43,489 nucleotides of DNA. It comes from Verrucomicrobiia bacterium. Its GTDB lineage: Bacteria > Omnitrophota > Omnitrophia > Omnitrophales > Aquincolibacteriaceae. A program made the translations under genes and the position numbers. Under the pieces are notes generated by a model, which worked only from the letters and a program-made list of their open reading frames with translations, was not told where the DNA came from and did no database searches. The stretch lies in assembly GCA_035495615.1 (NCBI GenBank), contig DATJFP010000016.1, positions 1-43,489 of the forward strand, in the 5' to 3' direction. Shown piece after piece: positions 25,165 to 34,946 of this stretch. How positions within the stretch are numbered: the first letter of the stretch is position 1; each line of letters starts with the position of its first letter.

Positions 25165-28086
25165 TCACGTTCCCTGATCCAAAGGCGCGAAGCCGTGCCG
25201 GGCGACATTTTCCGTGACGGTCTGAGGGATGCAGAATTCCCGGAGATAATCAGCCGAGCCCGCTTTGGTTCCCCCGCCTGAGAGCTTGAAGCCCCCGAAC
25301 GGCTGGCGCCCGACCACGGCGCCGGTGACGCCCCTGTTAAGGTAAAGATTTCCCGCCTGGAACGCGTCTTTGGCGAGCGCCAGATGCGACGGCGTGCGGC
25401 TGAAAACGCCGCCGGTCAGCGCGAATTCCGAGCGGTTGGCGATTTCGAGCGCGGTCTTGAAATCCGGCGCGCGGATCACGCAGAGGACAGGCCCGAAAAT
25501 TTCTTCCAAAAGCAGCGCGGAATTTTCCGGGAGCTCCGAAAAAATAACGGGCGGCACGTAAAAGCCTTTCAGGTCCGGCGGCAGCTTGCCTTCGAACAGG
25601 AGCCGGCCTTCGGCTTTTCCTTTTTCCACGTAGCCCTGGATTTTCTGCAGCGCCGCGGCATCGATGACCGGCCCGCACATCGTTCCCGGGTCCCAGGGAT
25701 AGCCGGCCGGAAAACTTTCCGCGGCCTCGGCCAGGCGCTTCACGAAAGCCTCGTAGACATCGTCCACCACGATGAGCCGCGACAGTGCCGAGCATTTCTG
25801 CCCCGCGTACCCGAACGCCGAATAAAGCACGGCGGGAAGTGCCTGGTCAAAATCCGCGCTGCTGTCCACGATCACCGCGTTCTTGCCGCCCATTTCCGCG
25901 ATGACTTTTTTCACCAGGCGCGGGCCTTTCGTTTTGTCGTTCGCATTCTGCAAGAGCGCAAGCCCGGTTTCCTTTGACCCCGTAAACGCGATGACGGCCG
26001 TGTCCGGATGCCCCACGAGCGCGGACCCCACGATTTCGCCGAAGCCGGGAAGGAATTGCACGACACCCGCGGGAATGCCCGCGGCTTCGTAAGCCTGGAA
26101 CACTTTCCATGCGCAGAAAACCGACTGCTCCGCGGGTTTCAGGATGGCGGTATTGCCCGTGACCAGCGCGGCCGCGCTCATTCCCGTCAAAATGGCCATG
26201 GGAAAATTCCAAGGCGCGATCACCGCGGCCACGCCGCGCGGCATGAGGCGCAGCGCGTTCTTCTCATGGTCCAGATAATCCGTGGCTTCCGTTTTCATGA
26301 GGCGCGGGGCATGAAAGGCGTAAAAATTCAGGTAATCGACGGCTTCCACCACATCCGCGTCCGCCTCACGCCAGGTCTTGCCCGCTTCATAAACCTGCAG
26401 CGCGGCGAGCGACAAGCGGTTTTCCAGCATCCACAGCGCGGCCTTGCGCAGGTACCCCGCGCGGACGTGCGCCGGGACGCGCTTCCAGGATTCGAAATGA
26501 TGGCGTGACGACGCCACGGCCTCTTGCGCGTCTTCCGCGGACGCCATGGCAACGGACGCAACCCGCGTCCTGCCGTCGGCCGGCGAAACCGTCTCCATGC
26601 GTGACTTGGTCGGACGGCGCTTGCCGTCGATCATGACCGGAATCGATTCGCCCAATGCCATGGGGATTTTTTTGAGCGCTTCCCGGAACGCGTGATGAAT
26701 GCCCTCGCGGTGGAATTCCAGGACCGGCGTGGCGCGGTAGTCCTGAAGTTCGCCGGTTTCGGCCGGCGCGGTTTCAGGCAAAGGCTCGGGCGGCGGGGCC
26801 AGCAGCGTCTTCGACTGCGCGGGATCGTGAATGCCGCGCCGGACAAAGGACTGCGACGAAACGTTTTCGAGAAGCCGGCGTACCAGATACGCCATGCCCA
26901 CGACGGGATCGCCGATGGGCATGTACACGCGCGGCGCATAGCCCGCGGCCTTGATCGCGGGGATGAGCGGCGCGCCCATGCCGTACAGCACCTGAAACTC
27001 GAGGTCCGGCGCATGCCGCGATTTTTCTTCCGCGAGCGCCATGGCGTAAGCGATCGAGCGCACGTTGTGCGTGGCGACCGCCAGACGCACGCGCGGTTCG
27101 TCCATGAGACGACGGATCAGTTTCTCGAACATCCAGTCCGTGTCGCTTTTGCGCGTGAAGACCGGAACCGGCCAGCCCAGCTCCCGCGCCTTCATGATCT
27201 CGCTGTCCCAGTAGGCGCCGCGGACAAGGCGGATCGTAAGCGGTGCCGGCAGCTTCCGCGCCCAGGCCAGGATTTCCTCACAGCAGGCGTCTGCGTCTTT
27301 CAGGTAAGCCTGCAGGACGATGCCGGCATGCACGCCGCCGCGGAACGCTTCCTCGTTCAGCAGCTCGCGCACGATGCGCAGCGTCAGGCCGCGGCTTTCG
27401 TAATCCTCCATGTCCGTATGCAGGAAGACCTCGCTCTTGCGGGCGATCTCGAAAAGGCCGCGCAGGCGCTCGCGCACGCGGCGGCTCGTGCCTTCGGGAT
27501 CCGCGGGATGAAAAAGCGGGTCAAGCGCCGACAGCTTCACGGAAACGTTCTGCTTTTCCGGGCCCAGATGCTCGCGGCCCAGCGTTTCGATCAGCCGGGC
27601 GTAGCGGGCCTCGTATTCGAAGGCCTCCTGCGGGCTGGACGTTTTTTCGCCGAGCAAATCAATGGAGGCTCGCACGCCCTGAGCATCGAGTTCCCGCACG
27701 CGGCGAATGGCCTGCCCCTCGTCCGCGGCGGCAATGAAAAGCGAAGCCATGTCGCGGTACATCCGTTCGGTGACTTTGCGGAAGGCAAACTTCGTGAGCA
27801 GCGCGGGTTTTCCGAGCAGCATGCCGGCGCGCAGGGCCGCGGGCAGACGGTGCTCGGACGCGGGAAAATATTCCTGGATGTGGCGGAGCACCGCATCGGC
27901 GGTCTTGAGGGACGGGAAAACGTCGATGAAGCGGAACGTGCGCGTGCGCAGCTCGTCGTTTTTCATGCACCAGTCCAGCAGCGCGGATTCGAGCCGGTGC
28001 TTTTTCTGCAGGGCAAGCTCCTCCTGCCTGGCGGCGGCCAGGAGCTTCTGGCCCAATTCGGCGGTGCGTTTCTCGAGGTCGGACAT
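25165..28086 (-). CDS. putA: bifunctional proline dehydrogenase / glutamate-semialdehyde dehydrogenase (PutA)
   Basis: A 973-residue fusion of an FAD-dependent proline dehydrogenase domain (about 60-430; RLVRGAYWDSE and YGMGAPL are visible) with an NAD-dependent aldehyde dehydrogenase domain (about 485-965). In the latter the catalytic Cys is C765 (YAGQKCSALS) and the general-base Glu lies in IAEMGGKN. Together they oxidise proline to glutamate with channelling of pyrroline-5-carboxylate. There is no N-terminal ribbon-helix-helix domain, so this is the short, non-DNA-binding form. The ATG is preceded by AAGGAAGGGGG, whose purines form one arm of a leader palindrome. Confidence 0.95.
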   Translation of the reverse strand: MSDLEKRTAELGQKLLAAARQEELALQKKHRLESALLDWCMKNDELRTRTFRFIDVFPSLKTADAVLRHIQEYFPASEHRLPAALRAGMLLGKPALLTKFAFRKVTERMYRDMASLFIAAADEGQAIRRVRELDAQGVRASIDLLGEKTSSPQEAFEYEARYARLIETLGREHLGPEKQNVSVKLSALDPLFHPADPEGTSRRVRERLRGLFEIARKSEVFLHTDMEDYESRGLTLRIVRELLNEEAFRGGVHAGIVLQAYLKDADACCEEILAWARKLPAPLTIRLVRGAYWDSEIMKARELGWPVPVFTRKSDTDWMFEKLIRRLMDEPRVRLAVATHNVRSIAYAMALAEEKSRHAPDLEFQVLYGMGAPLIPAIKAAGYAPRVYMPIGDPVVGMAYLVRRLLENVSSQSFVRRGIHDPAQSKTLLAPPPEPLPETAPAETGELQDYRATPVLEFHREGIHHAFREALKKIPMALGESIPVMIDGKRRPTKSRMETVSPADGRTRVASVAMASAEDAQEAVASSRHHFESWKRVPAHVRAGYLRKAALWMLENRLSLAALQVYEAGKTWREADADVVEAVDYLNFYAFHAPRLMKTEATDYLDHEKNALRLMPRGVAAVIAPWNFPMAILTGMSAAALVTGNTAILKPAEQSVFCAWKVFQAYEAAGIPAGVVQFLPGFGEIVGSALVGHPDTAVIAFTGSKETGLALLQNANDKTKGPRLVKKVIAEMGGKNAVIVDSSADFDQALPAVLYSAFGYAGQKCSALSRLIVVDDVYEAFVKRLAEAAESFPAGYPWDPGTMCGPVIDAAALQKIQGYVEKGKAEGRLLFEGKLPPDLKGFYVPPVIFSELPENSALLLEEIFGPVLCVIRAPDFKTALEIANRSEFALTGGVFSRTPSHLALAKDAFQAGNLYLNRGVTGAVVGRQPFGGFKLSGGGTKAGSADYLREFCIPQTVTENVARHGFAPLDQGT

Positions 28087-28095
28087 GGGGCCCCC

Positions 28096-28111
28096 TTCCT
28101 TATATAAGGAA
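28096..28111. promoter_or_regulatory. 16-bp perfect palindrome in the putA leader
   Basis: TTCCTTATATAAGGAA is a perfect palindrome 10 bp upstream of the putA start. Its 3' arm overlaps the purine-rich ribosome-binding site, and a minus-strand TATTAT box lies at 28139-28134. It could be a repressor operator or an RNA hairpin that hides the ribosome-binding site. Confidence 0.55.
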
Positions 28112-28155
28112 ACGTCCTTTTCGGTCCCCTTCTATAATAACACTTCGGGGGAAGC

Positions 28156-29274
28156 CTATTGGGGGGCGCTGGAGAACATCACGATCAGCTGGTCTTCGGA
28201 GAGCGGCTCGACCCGGGCGACTTCGAGGTTTTCACGCACGTGCGCGGCCGACTTCATGCCGACGAGCGCGGTGGTGATGCCCGGCACGGAACGTACGAAC
28301 TGAAGGCAGCGCTGAGCAGGCGTCTCGAGGCCCTGAAAATGGCGTCCCAAAAAATCCGGGAGAGACGTGAGGAGTTTCGCCTGAAGAAGCGACGCGCTTG
28401 CGATAACGGTCATGCCCGTGCGCGAGGCCGAATTGAGGAGCGACACTTCCGTGGGGCCGAGCCGCTGATTGGGAAGGATCCAGGCTTCAGGCATCGCGAA
28501 ATTAAAAGGAAGCTGGACGACCTTGAAATGATTTTCCATGCCTCCGGCTTCACGGCCGAGCACCTGCAGCTCCTGGAGGTTCAGGTACTGGCGCGTGGTG
28601 GCCGCGGCGCGGTACCCGCCCCAGGTGGCCGTGCCGTACCAGCGGATCTTGCCTTCCTTCACTTTTTCTTCGAGCCACCCCAAAGCGGCCTGCATCCTTT
28701 TTTTGAATTCGAGAAACGGCACGGCCGCGAGCTGCGTTTCGGGATTGTGCAGGTAATAAACGTCGATCGTTTCGACGCCGAGGTTGGCCAGGCTTTGATT
28801 CAGCTGGTTCTCGAGATAGGCCGGCGTCATGCCGTGGCAGTCCTGGGCGATGTCTTCCGGCTTCAGCAGGCCGGTATCGATGAACGTCTTCTGCACGTAG
28901 GCGCGGGGATCTTTGGGATAGCCGCCGTCGAAAGGAAAGTAGCCGCCCTTCGTGCACAGGATCACTTCTTCCCGCTTCAAGCTGCCCTCTTCAATCTTCG
29001 CGCGCAGCACCCTGCCGAAGCTGCGCTCGCTTCTCTGGCAGCGGTAATTGGCGGCGGTGTCGAGCACGTTGATGCCGGAATCCAGCGCCTCGGCCGCGGC
29101 CTCTTCATAGAGCCTGTCAGTCGCGTCATCGGGTTCCCCGAGATAGCTGCCGAGGCCGATCGAAGAAAACAAAATCCCGAGTGATTCGCGGAAATGAGAG
29201 TCGCGCAGCTCGCCTTCGAACCGGCTGCGGTAGGCTTTCGTCCCCTCGGCGGTGGCATGTCCCTTGATGCTCAT
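28156..29274 (-). CDS. aldo/keto reductase family protein
   Basis: A 372-residue TIM-barrel oxidoreductase of the AKR superfamily. Visible features are GLGSYLG near the N-terminus, the catalytic Asp-Tyr region ALDSGINVLDTAANYRCQRSE, the YYLHNPET strand with the conserved His, and a C-terminal TTALVGMKSAAHVRENL cofactor-binding loop. The substrate cannot be deduced. It follows lnt after 10 bp, with GGAG before the ATG, and precedes putA, so it may be read through with either. An extra 25 or so residues precede the barrel compared with typical AKRs. Confidence 0.88.
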   Translation of the reverse strand: MSIKGHATAEGTKAYRSRFEGELRDSHFRESLGILFSSIGLGSYLGEPDDATDRLYEEAAAEALDSGINVLDTAANYRCQRSERSFGRVLRAKIEEGSLKREEVILCTKGGYFPFDGGYPKDPRAYVQKTFIDTGLLKPEDIAQDCHGMTPAYLENQLNQSLANLGVETIDVYYLHNPETQLAAVPFLEFKKRMQAALGWLEEKVKEGKIRWYGTATWGGYRAAATTRQYLNLQELQVLGREAGGMENHFKVVQLPFNFAMPEAWILPNQRLGPTEVSLLNSASRTGMTVIASASLLQAKLLTSLPDFLGRHFQGLETPAQRCLQFVRSVPGITTALVGMKSAAHVRENLEVARVEPLSEDQLIVMFSSAPQ

Positions 29275-29284
29275 AAAGTCTCCG

Positions 29285-31045
29285 TCACTCGTTCGTGATA
29301 TTGGGCTGGTAAGGGTCGCGGTTCACGATCTTGGTCGTGTCGAGCGCCACTTCATGCACGCTCGCGGTTTCGTCTTTGGCGCCCTTGTGCCAGGCGGACG
29401 CGGAAAGCCGGAGGCAGCCCGGCTGGAGGCACGCGGCTCCGAGCGCGGCGGCTAAAAGGAGGGGGAAGGCTTTCTGGCCCACGGCGCGGGCGCGCGCCGC
29501 CGGACTTTCCCTTTTATAAAGCGAAGGCAGCACGATCATCATCACGAAAATGCCCAGGACCACGGTCGTAAACAGCCAGCCGATGCGGCGGTAAAAAGTA
29601 TTTTTTTTCGTGAGCGCGAGCGCGAGAGTCTTGTGGCCCGCCACGAAAGTATCCTTGCCGTCGCGCGACACGCGGTCGAGCACGCGGCCCGAAGAATCGA
29701 TGAACCCTGAGACGCCGGTATTGGCGGCGCGCACGACAGGGATGCCGTTTTCCACGGCACGGAAAACAGAAGCCTGCAGGTGCTGGTAAGGCATTCCCGT
29801 CGGCCCGAACCACGCGTCGTTGGTGATGACCGCAAAAAAATTGACGTCTTTTTCCGCGAATTCGCGCGCGAGCAGCGGGAACGTGTCCTCGAAGCAGATC
29901 AGCACGGCGAAGTGCTGGCGCGTGCCGTCCAGCAAAAAAATCGTGCGGTCCAGGCCCGCGTAAAAATCGCTGACCCCCAGCGAATGCGCAAGCGGCTGCA
30001 GCCATCCCAGCACCGGGCCCATCGGCAGGTATTCCCCGAAAGGCACGAGCTTGATTTTATCGTAACGTGATTTGATCTGGCCGTCGCCGTCGATGAGAAA
30101 CGCGCTGTTGTAAGCGGCTTCGAGGCTCTCGAAATAAGGCGCGCCCACGATCATGGGAACGTTCATGGAGCTGGCAAGATCGAAGACGGCTTCGGCCATG
30201 GGATCGCGGTTGAGGTAGCCGGGAAAAGAAGCCTCGGGCCAGATGACAAGGTCCGGCCTGTCGAATTCGGCAAGCCGCGAAAGCTTGACGTGAATTTCCA
30301 TGATCTTGTCGCGCGCCATGGTTTCCCACTTGAGCGACTGCGGGATGTTTCCCTGCACCACGCTGATGCGCACGACCGGCGCCGCGGGCTCAGGCCGGCG
30401 CAGCTCATGGCGGCCGTACGCCGCGGCCGCCCCCAGCAGGACGAGGGCGAGCAAGGCATGGACAGCCGCCGTCCGGAAGGCGTCGATTTGCCGGTAAAAT
30501 TCCCGTGAAGAAAAAAGCGGCAGGCTGAGGATGCTTTCGGCGACCGCCAGGTTGAAAAAGGCCATGAGAAAGCCGAGCCCCGTGGCGCCGATGAGGTTGG
30601 CGATCTGGATGAGTGCCACGTGCGAGGCCTGGGAATACGCAAGCAGGTTCCAGCCGAATCCGAACACCGGAAAGTGCATACGCAGGAATTCCATGGACGT
30701 CCAGCCGAGCGCGCCCATGAGCGGCCGCAGCACCGGCATGGGCATGCGCCGGCAATCGGAGCTGAAAAAACCGAAAAGCGAAAAGATCAGCCCGTGGAAC
30801 ACGCACACGAAGATCCATCCGAAAATCGTCACGTAGCGCAGGCCCGAAACGGAAAGGAACAGGAACACGAAGCCCGTGATCCAGGCGAGCAGCGCGGCGC
30901 GGCCCCGCGTCCCGCAAGAGGCAAGGGCGATCCACAGCGGCACGAGCGCGATCCAGGCAAGAAAGCTGAGCGAGATTTTAGGGAAAGCGGCGGTGAGCAG
31001 GATGCCGGAAAGGAGCGCGAGCAGCAGGCCGGTCCGGCGCGTCAT
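29285..31045 (-). CDS. lnt: apolipoprotein N-acyltransferase with C-terminal extension
   Basis: A 586-residue inner-membrane protein. Six or so membrane segments fill residues 1-210, followed by a nitrilase-like domain (about 225-480) with the catalytic triad E271 (WPEASFPG), K332 (YDKIKLVPFGEY) and C384 (LICFEDTFP), and a last membrane segment at about 488-508. Lnt adds the third acyl chain to lipoproteins. E. coli Lnt is about 512 residues long; here roughly 70 extra residues follow, including a second hydrophobic stretch (527-540) with cysteines at 539 and 544 and a polar tail. The gene follows secA after 24 bp. Confidence 0.93.
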   Translation of the reverse strand: MTRRTGLLLALLSGILLTAAFPKISLSFLAWIALVPLWIALASCGTRGRAALLAWITGFVFLFLSVSGLRYVTIFGWIFVCVFHGLIFSLFGFFSSDCRRMPMPVLRPLMGALGWTSMEFLRMHFPVFGFGWNLLAYSQASHVALIQIANLIGATGLGFLMAFFNLAVAESILSLPLFSSREFYRQIDAFRTAAVHALLALVLLGAAAAYGRHELRRPEPAAPVVRISVVQGNIPQSLKWETMARDKIMEIHVKLSRLAEFDRPDLVIWPEASFPGYLNRDPMAEAVFDLASSMNVPMIVGAPYFESLEAAYNSAFLIDGDGQIKSRYDKIKLVPFGEYLPMGPVLGWLQPLAHSLGVSDFYAGLDRTIFLLDGTRQHFAVLICFEDTFPLLAREFAEKDVNFFAVITNDAWFGPTGMPYQHLQASVFRAVENGIPVVRAANTGVSGFIDSSGRVLDRVSRDGKDTFVAGHKTLALALTKKNTFYRRIGWLFTTVVLGIFVMMIVLPSLYKRESPAARARAVGQKAFPLLLAAALGAACLQPGCLRLSASAWHKGAKDETASVHEVALDTTKIVNRDPYQPNITNE

Positions 31046-31069
31046 GAAAAAAACGCTCCCGGGCCTGCG

Positions 31070-33673
31070 TTATTCATCGGTCCCATGGCATTTTTTGTAC
31101 TTCTTGCCGCTGCCGCAGGGACACGGATCGTTGCGGCCGACTTTCGGCTCGCCGCGCTTGGCGGGTTCGGCCGGTTCCTGGGTCATGATGTCCGCCCCGG
31201 GAGCCACGACGCGGGGCGCCTGCCGCGGCGCCGCGGGCTTGGCGGCCTGGGCTTCGGGCATTCCCCCGCTCTCGGGATGAAGGAACTGCGCGCGGGAAGT
31301 CATGGAGCTTTCCATTTTTTCCTCGCGCACGGCCTGGATGCGGAAAAGGAATTCCACGGCCTCGTCCTTGATCGTGTCGACCATGGCCTGGAAAAGGTCG
31401 AAGGCCTCTTTCTTGTATTCGATCTTGGGATCGCGCTGGCCGTAAGCGCGCAGCCCAATGCCCTCTTTCAGGTCGTCCAGGCTGTGCAGGTGCTCCTTCC
31501 ATTTGGAATCGATCATCTGGAGAAGGATGTAGGACTCGAGGAAACGCATGCGCTCGGGGCCGAATTCCCTTTCGCGGTGCTCGTAATGCTCGCAGATTTT
31601 TTTCAGCAGGTCCTCGCGCAGCCAGTCGATGTCCTTTTCCGATTCGTCCACGATCGCGGAAAGATCCGTGCCGAATTTCCCCTTGAGCGCTTCCTTCAGC
31701 CCGTCGGGATTGCGCTGGTCCATGCTCATGTCCGGATGCACGTAGCGGCCCAGCATCTCCTCCAGGATGTCCTCGATGAACTCGGTGATGTGCTCCTTGA
31801 GCTTGTCGCGGTAGAGCACGCGGTCGCGTTCCTTATAAATAAGCTCGCGCTGGCGGTTCATGACGTCATCGAATTCGAGCAGGTGTTTGCGGATCTCGAA
31901 GTTGCGGCTTTCCACGCGCTTTTGCGCGGTCTCGATGGCGCGGCTCACCATGGGATGCTGGATGTCCTCGCCCTCCTCCATGCCCATCTTCTGCATGAAC
32001 GAGGAAATGCGGTCCGAACCGAAAATGCGCATGAGGTCGTCTTCCAGCGAAATAAAAAACTTGGAGGAGCCGGGATCGCCCTGGCGTCCGCAGCGGCCGC
32101 GCAGCTGGTTGTCGATGCGGCGAGCCTCGTGGCGCTCGGTGCCGATGACGGCCAGGCCGCCCTTGGCCGCGACGCCCGGGCCCAGCACGATGTCCGTGCC
32201 GCGGCCGGCCATGTTGGTCGCGATCGTGACCACGCTGTCCTGCCCGGCGGAAGCGACGATCTCGGCTTCGCGTTCGTGGTATTTGGCGTTCAGGACCGTA
32301 TGCGGGACATTGTACTTTTCGAGCATGCGGCTGACGCGCTCGGATTTTTCGATGGAGATCGTGCCGACAAGGACGGGCCTTCCTTTTTTGTGCTCTTCGA
32401 CCACTTCCTTCACGACCGCCTCGAACTTTTCCTTCGCCGTTCGGTAGATGACGTCGTTCGCGTCCTTGCGGATATTGGGCTTGTTGGTGGGCATAACGAC
32501 GACGTCGAGCTTGTAGATCTTGTCGAATTCCACGGCCTCAGTGGAGGCGGTTCCGGTCATGCCTCCGATTTTTTTGTACATGCGGAAATAATTCTGGAAC
32601 GTGACGGTCGCAAGAGTCTGGTTCTCGCGCTCGATCTTCACGCCTTCCTTGGCTTCCAGAGCCTGGTGAAGGCCGTCCGAAAAACGGCGGCCCGGCATGA
32701 GGCGGCCCGTGAATTCGTCCACAATAATGACCTGGCCGTCTTTGACCACGTAGTCCTCGTCTTTTTTGAAGAGGACGTGCGCGCGCAGGGCCTGGTTCAC
32801 GTGATGGATAATGTCGATCTGCGTGTTTTCATAAAGGTTCTCGATGCCGAGCAGCTCTTCGCAGTGCTTGATGCCGTCTTCGGTAAGCGCGACCGTACGC
32901 GCCTTTTCGTCCTGCTTGTAGTCGTCCTCGGCTTTGAGGCGCGGCATGATGCGGTCGATGCGGTAATACTTGTCGGTCGATTCTTCCGCGGGGCCGGAAA
33001 TGATGAGCGGCGTGCGCGCTTCGTCGATCAGGATGGAGTCCACTTCGTCGACGATCGCGAAATTCAGCTCGCGCTGCACGCGGTGCTCGAGCGAGACCAC
33101 CATATTGTCGCGCAGGTAATCGAAGCCGTATTCGTTGTTGGTGCCGTAGGTGATGTCGCAGGCGTAGGACTTGCGGCGGTCTTCGGGCTTCATGTCGTGC
33201 TGGATCACGCCGACGGTCAGGCCCATAAATTCGTAAATCGGCCCCATCCACTCGCGGTCGCGGCGCGCGAGATAATCGTTCACGGTCACAAGGTGCACGC
33301 CCTTGCCCGAAAGCGCGTTCAGGTATACGGGCAGCGTGGCGACGAGCGTCTTACCTTCACCGGTTCCCATTTCCGCGATTTTACCGCCGTGCAGCACGAT
33401 GCCTCCGAGCACCTGCACGTCGAAGTGGCGCATCTTGGTCGTGCGCCGCGACGCCTCGCGGACCGCGGCGTAAGCTTCGGGAAGGATCTGATCGAGCGTC
33501 TCGCCCTTGGCCAGCCGCTCGCGGAATTCCACGGTTTTATTGCGGAGCGCCTCGTCGGAAAGCTGCTGCATCTGCGGTTCAAGGGCATTGACCTGGTGGA
33601 CAATCGGCCAGAGTTTGGAAAGCGTACGGGTGTTCTGAGTGCCGAAGATTTTTTCAAGGATAGGTTTGATCAT
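31070..33673 (-). CDS. secA: SecA preprotein translocase ATPase
   Basis: An 867-residue SecA. Walker A is MGTGEGKT (102-109), the DEAD-like box [13 protein letters not shown] is at about 210, [10 protein letters not shown] marks the second motor domain, and the C-terminus ends in the zinc-binding [16 protein letters not shown] that binds SecB or ribosomes. It drives proteins through SecYEG. The ATG directly abuts the prfB stop codon (TAAATG), so the two genes are coupled; prfB-secA adjacency is common in bacteria. Confidence 0.98.
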   Translation of the reverse strand: MIKPILEKIFGTQNTRTLSKLWPIVHQVNALEPQMQQLSDEALRNKTVEFRERLAKGETLDQILPEAYAAVREASRRTTKMRHFDVQVLGGIVLHGGKIAEMGTGEGKTLVATLPVYLNALSGKGVHLVTVNDYLARRDREWMGPIYEFMGLTVGVIQHDMKPEDRRKSYACDITYGTNNEYGFDYLRDNMVVSLEHRVQRELNFAIVDEVDSILIDEARTPLIISGPAEESTDKYYRIDRIMPRLKAEDDYKQDEKARTVALTEDGIKHCEELLGIENLYENTQIDIIHHVNQALRAHVLFKKDEDYVVKDGQVIIVDEFTGRLMPGRRFSDGLHQALEAKEGVKIERENQTLATVTFQNYFRMYKKIGGMTGTASTEAVEFDKIYKLDVVVMPTNKPNIRKDANDVIYRTAKEKFEAVVKEVVEEHKKGRPVLVGTISIEKSERVSRMLEKYNVPHTVLNAKYHEREAEIVASAGQDSVVTIATNMAGRGTDIVLGPGVAAKGGLAVIGTERHEARRIDNQLRGRCGRQGDPGSSKFFISLEDDLMRIFGSDRISSFMQKMGMEEGEDIQHPMVSRAIETAQKRVESRNFEIRKHLLEFDDVMNRQRELIYKERDRVLYRDKLKEHITEFIEDILEEMLGRYVHPDMSMDQRNPDGLKEALKGKFGTDLSAIVDESEKDIDWLREDLLKKICEHYEHREREFGPERMRFLESYILLQMIDSKWKEHLHSLDDLKEGIGLRAYGQRDPKIEYKKEAFDLFQAMVDTIKDEAVEFLFRIQAVREEKMESSMTSRAQFLHPESGGMPEAQAAKPAAPRQAPRVVAPGADIMTQEPAEPAKRGEPKVGRNDPCPCGSGKKYKKCHGTDE

Positions 33674-34814
33674 TTATTTTTTAGAGCCGTCTCCGTCCGA
33701 GACGACTTCCCTTTTTACGAATTTTTTGAGGTAGGCCTGGATGAAGGCATCCAGGTCGCCGTCCATCACGGCCTGGACATTGGAAGTTTCGTGAGTGGTC
33801 CGGTGGTCTTTGACCATGCTGTACGGATGGAAAACGTAAGAGCGTATCTGCGAACCCCAGGCAATGTCTTTTTTTTCGCCGTACTGGTTGAGCATCTCCT
33901 TCTCGCGGTCCTTGCGGTACCGCTCGTAAAGCCGAGCCTTCAAGACTTTCATCGCCACCATCTTGTTCTGATGCTGCGACCTTTCGTTCTGGCACTGCAC
34001 GACGATGCCGGTGGCCAGGTGCGTGAGGCGCACGGCGCTCGCCGTCTTGTTCACGTGCTGGCCGCCCGCGCCGCCGGCCCGGTAGGTGTCGATCCGGATC
34101 TCGCTTTCTTTCACTTCGACTTCCGGAATGTCGTCGACTTCGGCGATGATGTCCACCGAAGCGAACGATGTGTGCCGTCTCTTGTTCGCATCAAACGGCG
34201 AAATGCGCACCAGGCGATGCACGCCCGACTCGGCCTTCAGGTAACCGTACGCGTACGGGCCTTCGATCATGAGCGTCGTGTTCTTGATGCCCGCTTCTTC
34301 GCCCTGCAGAAAATCGATCGTCTGCACTTTGTAGCCGTGCTGCTCAGACCACCGCAGGTACATGCGTAACAGCATCTCCGCCCAGTCGCACGACTCCGTG
34401 CCGCCCGCGCCCGCGTTGATGCTCAGGATCGCGTTGTGGCTGTCGAACTTGTCCGACAAGAGGCGCTGAAACTCGAGGCTTTCAACATCGCGCTCGAGCT
34501 TCTGGACCTCTTCTTCCATCTCGCGGACCGAATCTTCCTGGTTCTCGTCGAGAAGTTCGAGGAGCTCCTTCAAATCGGAAGCCGACTTGAAGGCCGCATG
34601 CCACGGGTCCACCACTTTTTTCAGCGCTTTCAGATTCTCGACTGTCGTCTGCGATTCCTGGGGCTTGTCCCAGAAATCCGGCCGGGACATCTTTTCGTTC
34701 AGCAGCTGGACTTCTTTTTCGCGGCGAGGGAGGTCAAAGATACCCCCTTATCTCCTGGAGCTTTTCCAGAAGATCGCTGACTTTCTTTTGCATGGCCTGA
34801 ATCTGTTCTTTCAT
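33674..34814 (-). CDS. prfB: peptide chain release factor 2, with programmed +1 frameshift
   Basis: RF2 ends translation at UGA and UAA. The first 26 codons run from the ATG at 34814 to CTT, then an in-frame TGA (34736-34734). A +1 slip onto GAC (34735) opens the main frame of 353 codons, for a 379-residue protein. The main frame holds the codon-recognition tripeptide SPF (VRISPFDANK) and the peptidyl-hydrolysis motif GGQ (AGGAGGQHVN). The slip site equals the E. coli one base for base, so this is autoregulation by RF2 level, not a pseudogene. A promoter lies 10 bp upstream and secA follows directly. Confidence 0.97.
34733..34748 (-). promoter_or_regulatory. programmed +1 frameshift signal in prfB
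   Basis: AGGGGG-TAT-CTT-TGA-C: a Shine-Dalgarno-like hexamer 3 bases before the CTT slip codon, followed by the in-frame UGA with C after it, the poor termination context. Low RF2 lets the ribosome slip onto the +1 frame and make more RF2. Confidence 0.97.
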
Positions 34815-34824
34815 AAGTCCGGAC

Positions 34825-34853
34825 AGTGTATCAATCTTTTGGGTGTTATTCAA
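34825..34853 (-). promoter_or_regulatory. prfB promoter with near-zero leader
   Basis: On the minus strand TTGAAT (34853-34848) and TACACT (34830-34825) are separated by 17 bp. Ten bases separate the -10 from the prfB ATG, so the leader would be only about 3-4 nt. No Shine-Dalgarno is present before the ATG. Confidence 0.65.
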
Positions 34854-34903
34854 TGCCGCAACGGCTGGCCTGCTTTCTCGAGAAGTCCTGCATTCCCGGC
34901 CGT

Positions 34904-34927
34904 GGGGACAGGACTAGTCCTGTCCCC
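34904..34927. repeat. REP-like palindrome, copy 2
   Basis: Perfect palindrome with 12-bp arms GGGGACAGGACT and AGTCCTGTCCCC and no spacer. The T before and GTCCA after match copies 1 and 3. It lies in the 132-bp gap between ubiD and prfB. Relative to copies 1 and 3 the T to A change in the left arm (GGT to GGA) is matched by a compensating change in the right arm. Confidence 0.9.
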
Positions 34928-34946
34928 GTCCACGCTGGCGGATCTA

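Noticed and set aside
30620-34369. A 1249-codon open frame on the plus strand across lnt, secA and prfB
   Set aside because: It is antisense to three certain genes and has the His/Asp/Val/Arg-heavy composition of a GC-biased shadow frame.
34690-34740. prfB as a frameshifted pseudogene or sequencing error
   Set aside because: The break coincides with a complete programmed frameshift signal and both sides are well-formed RF2 sequence.
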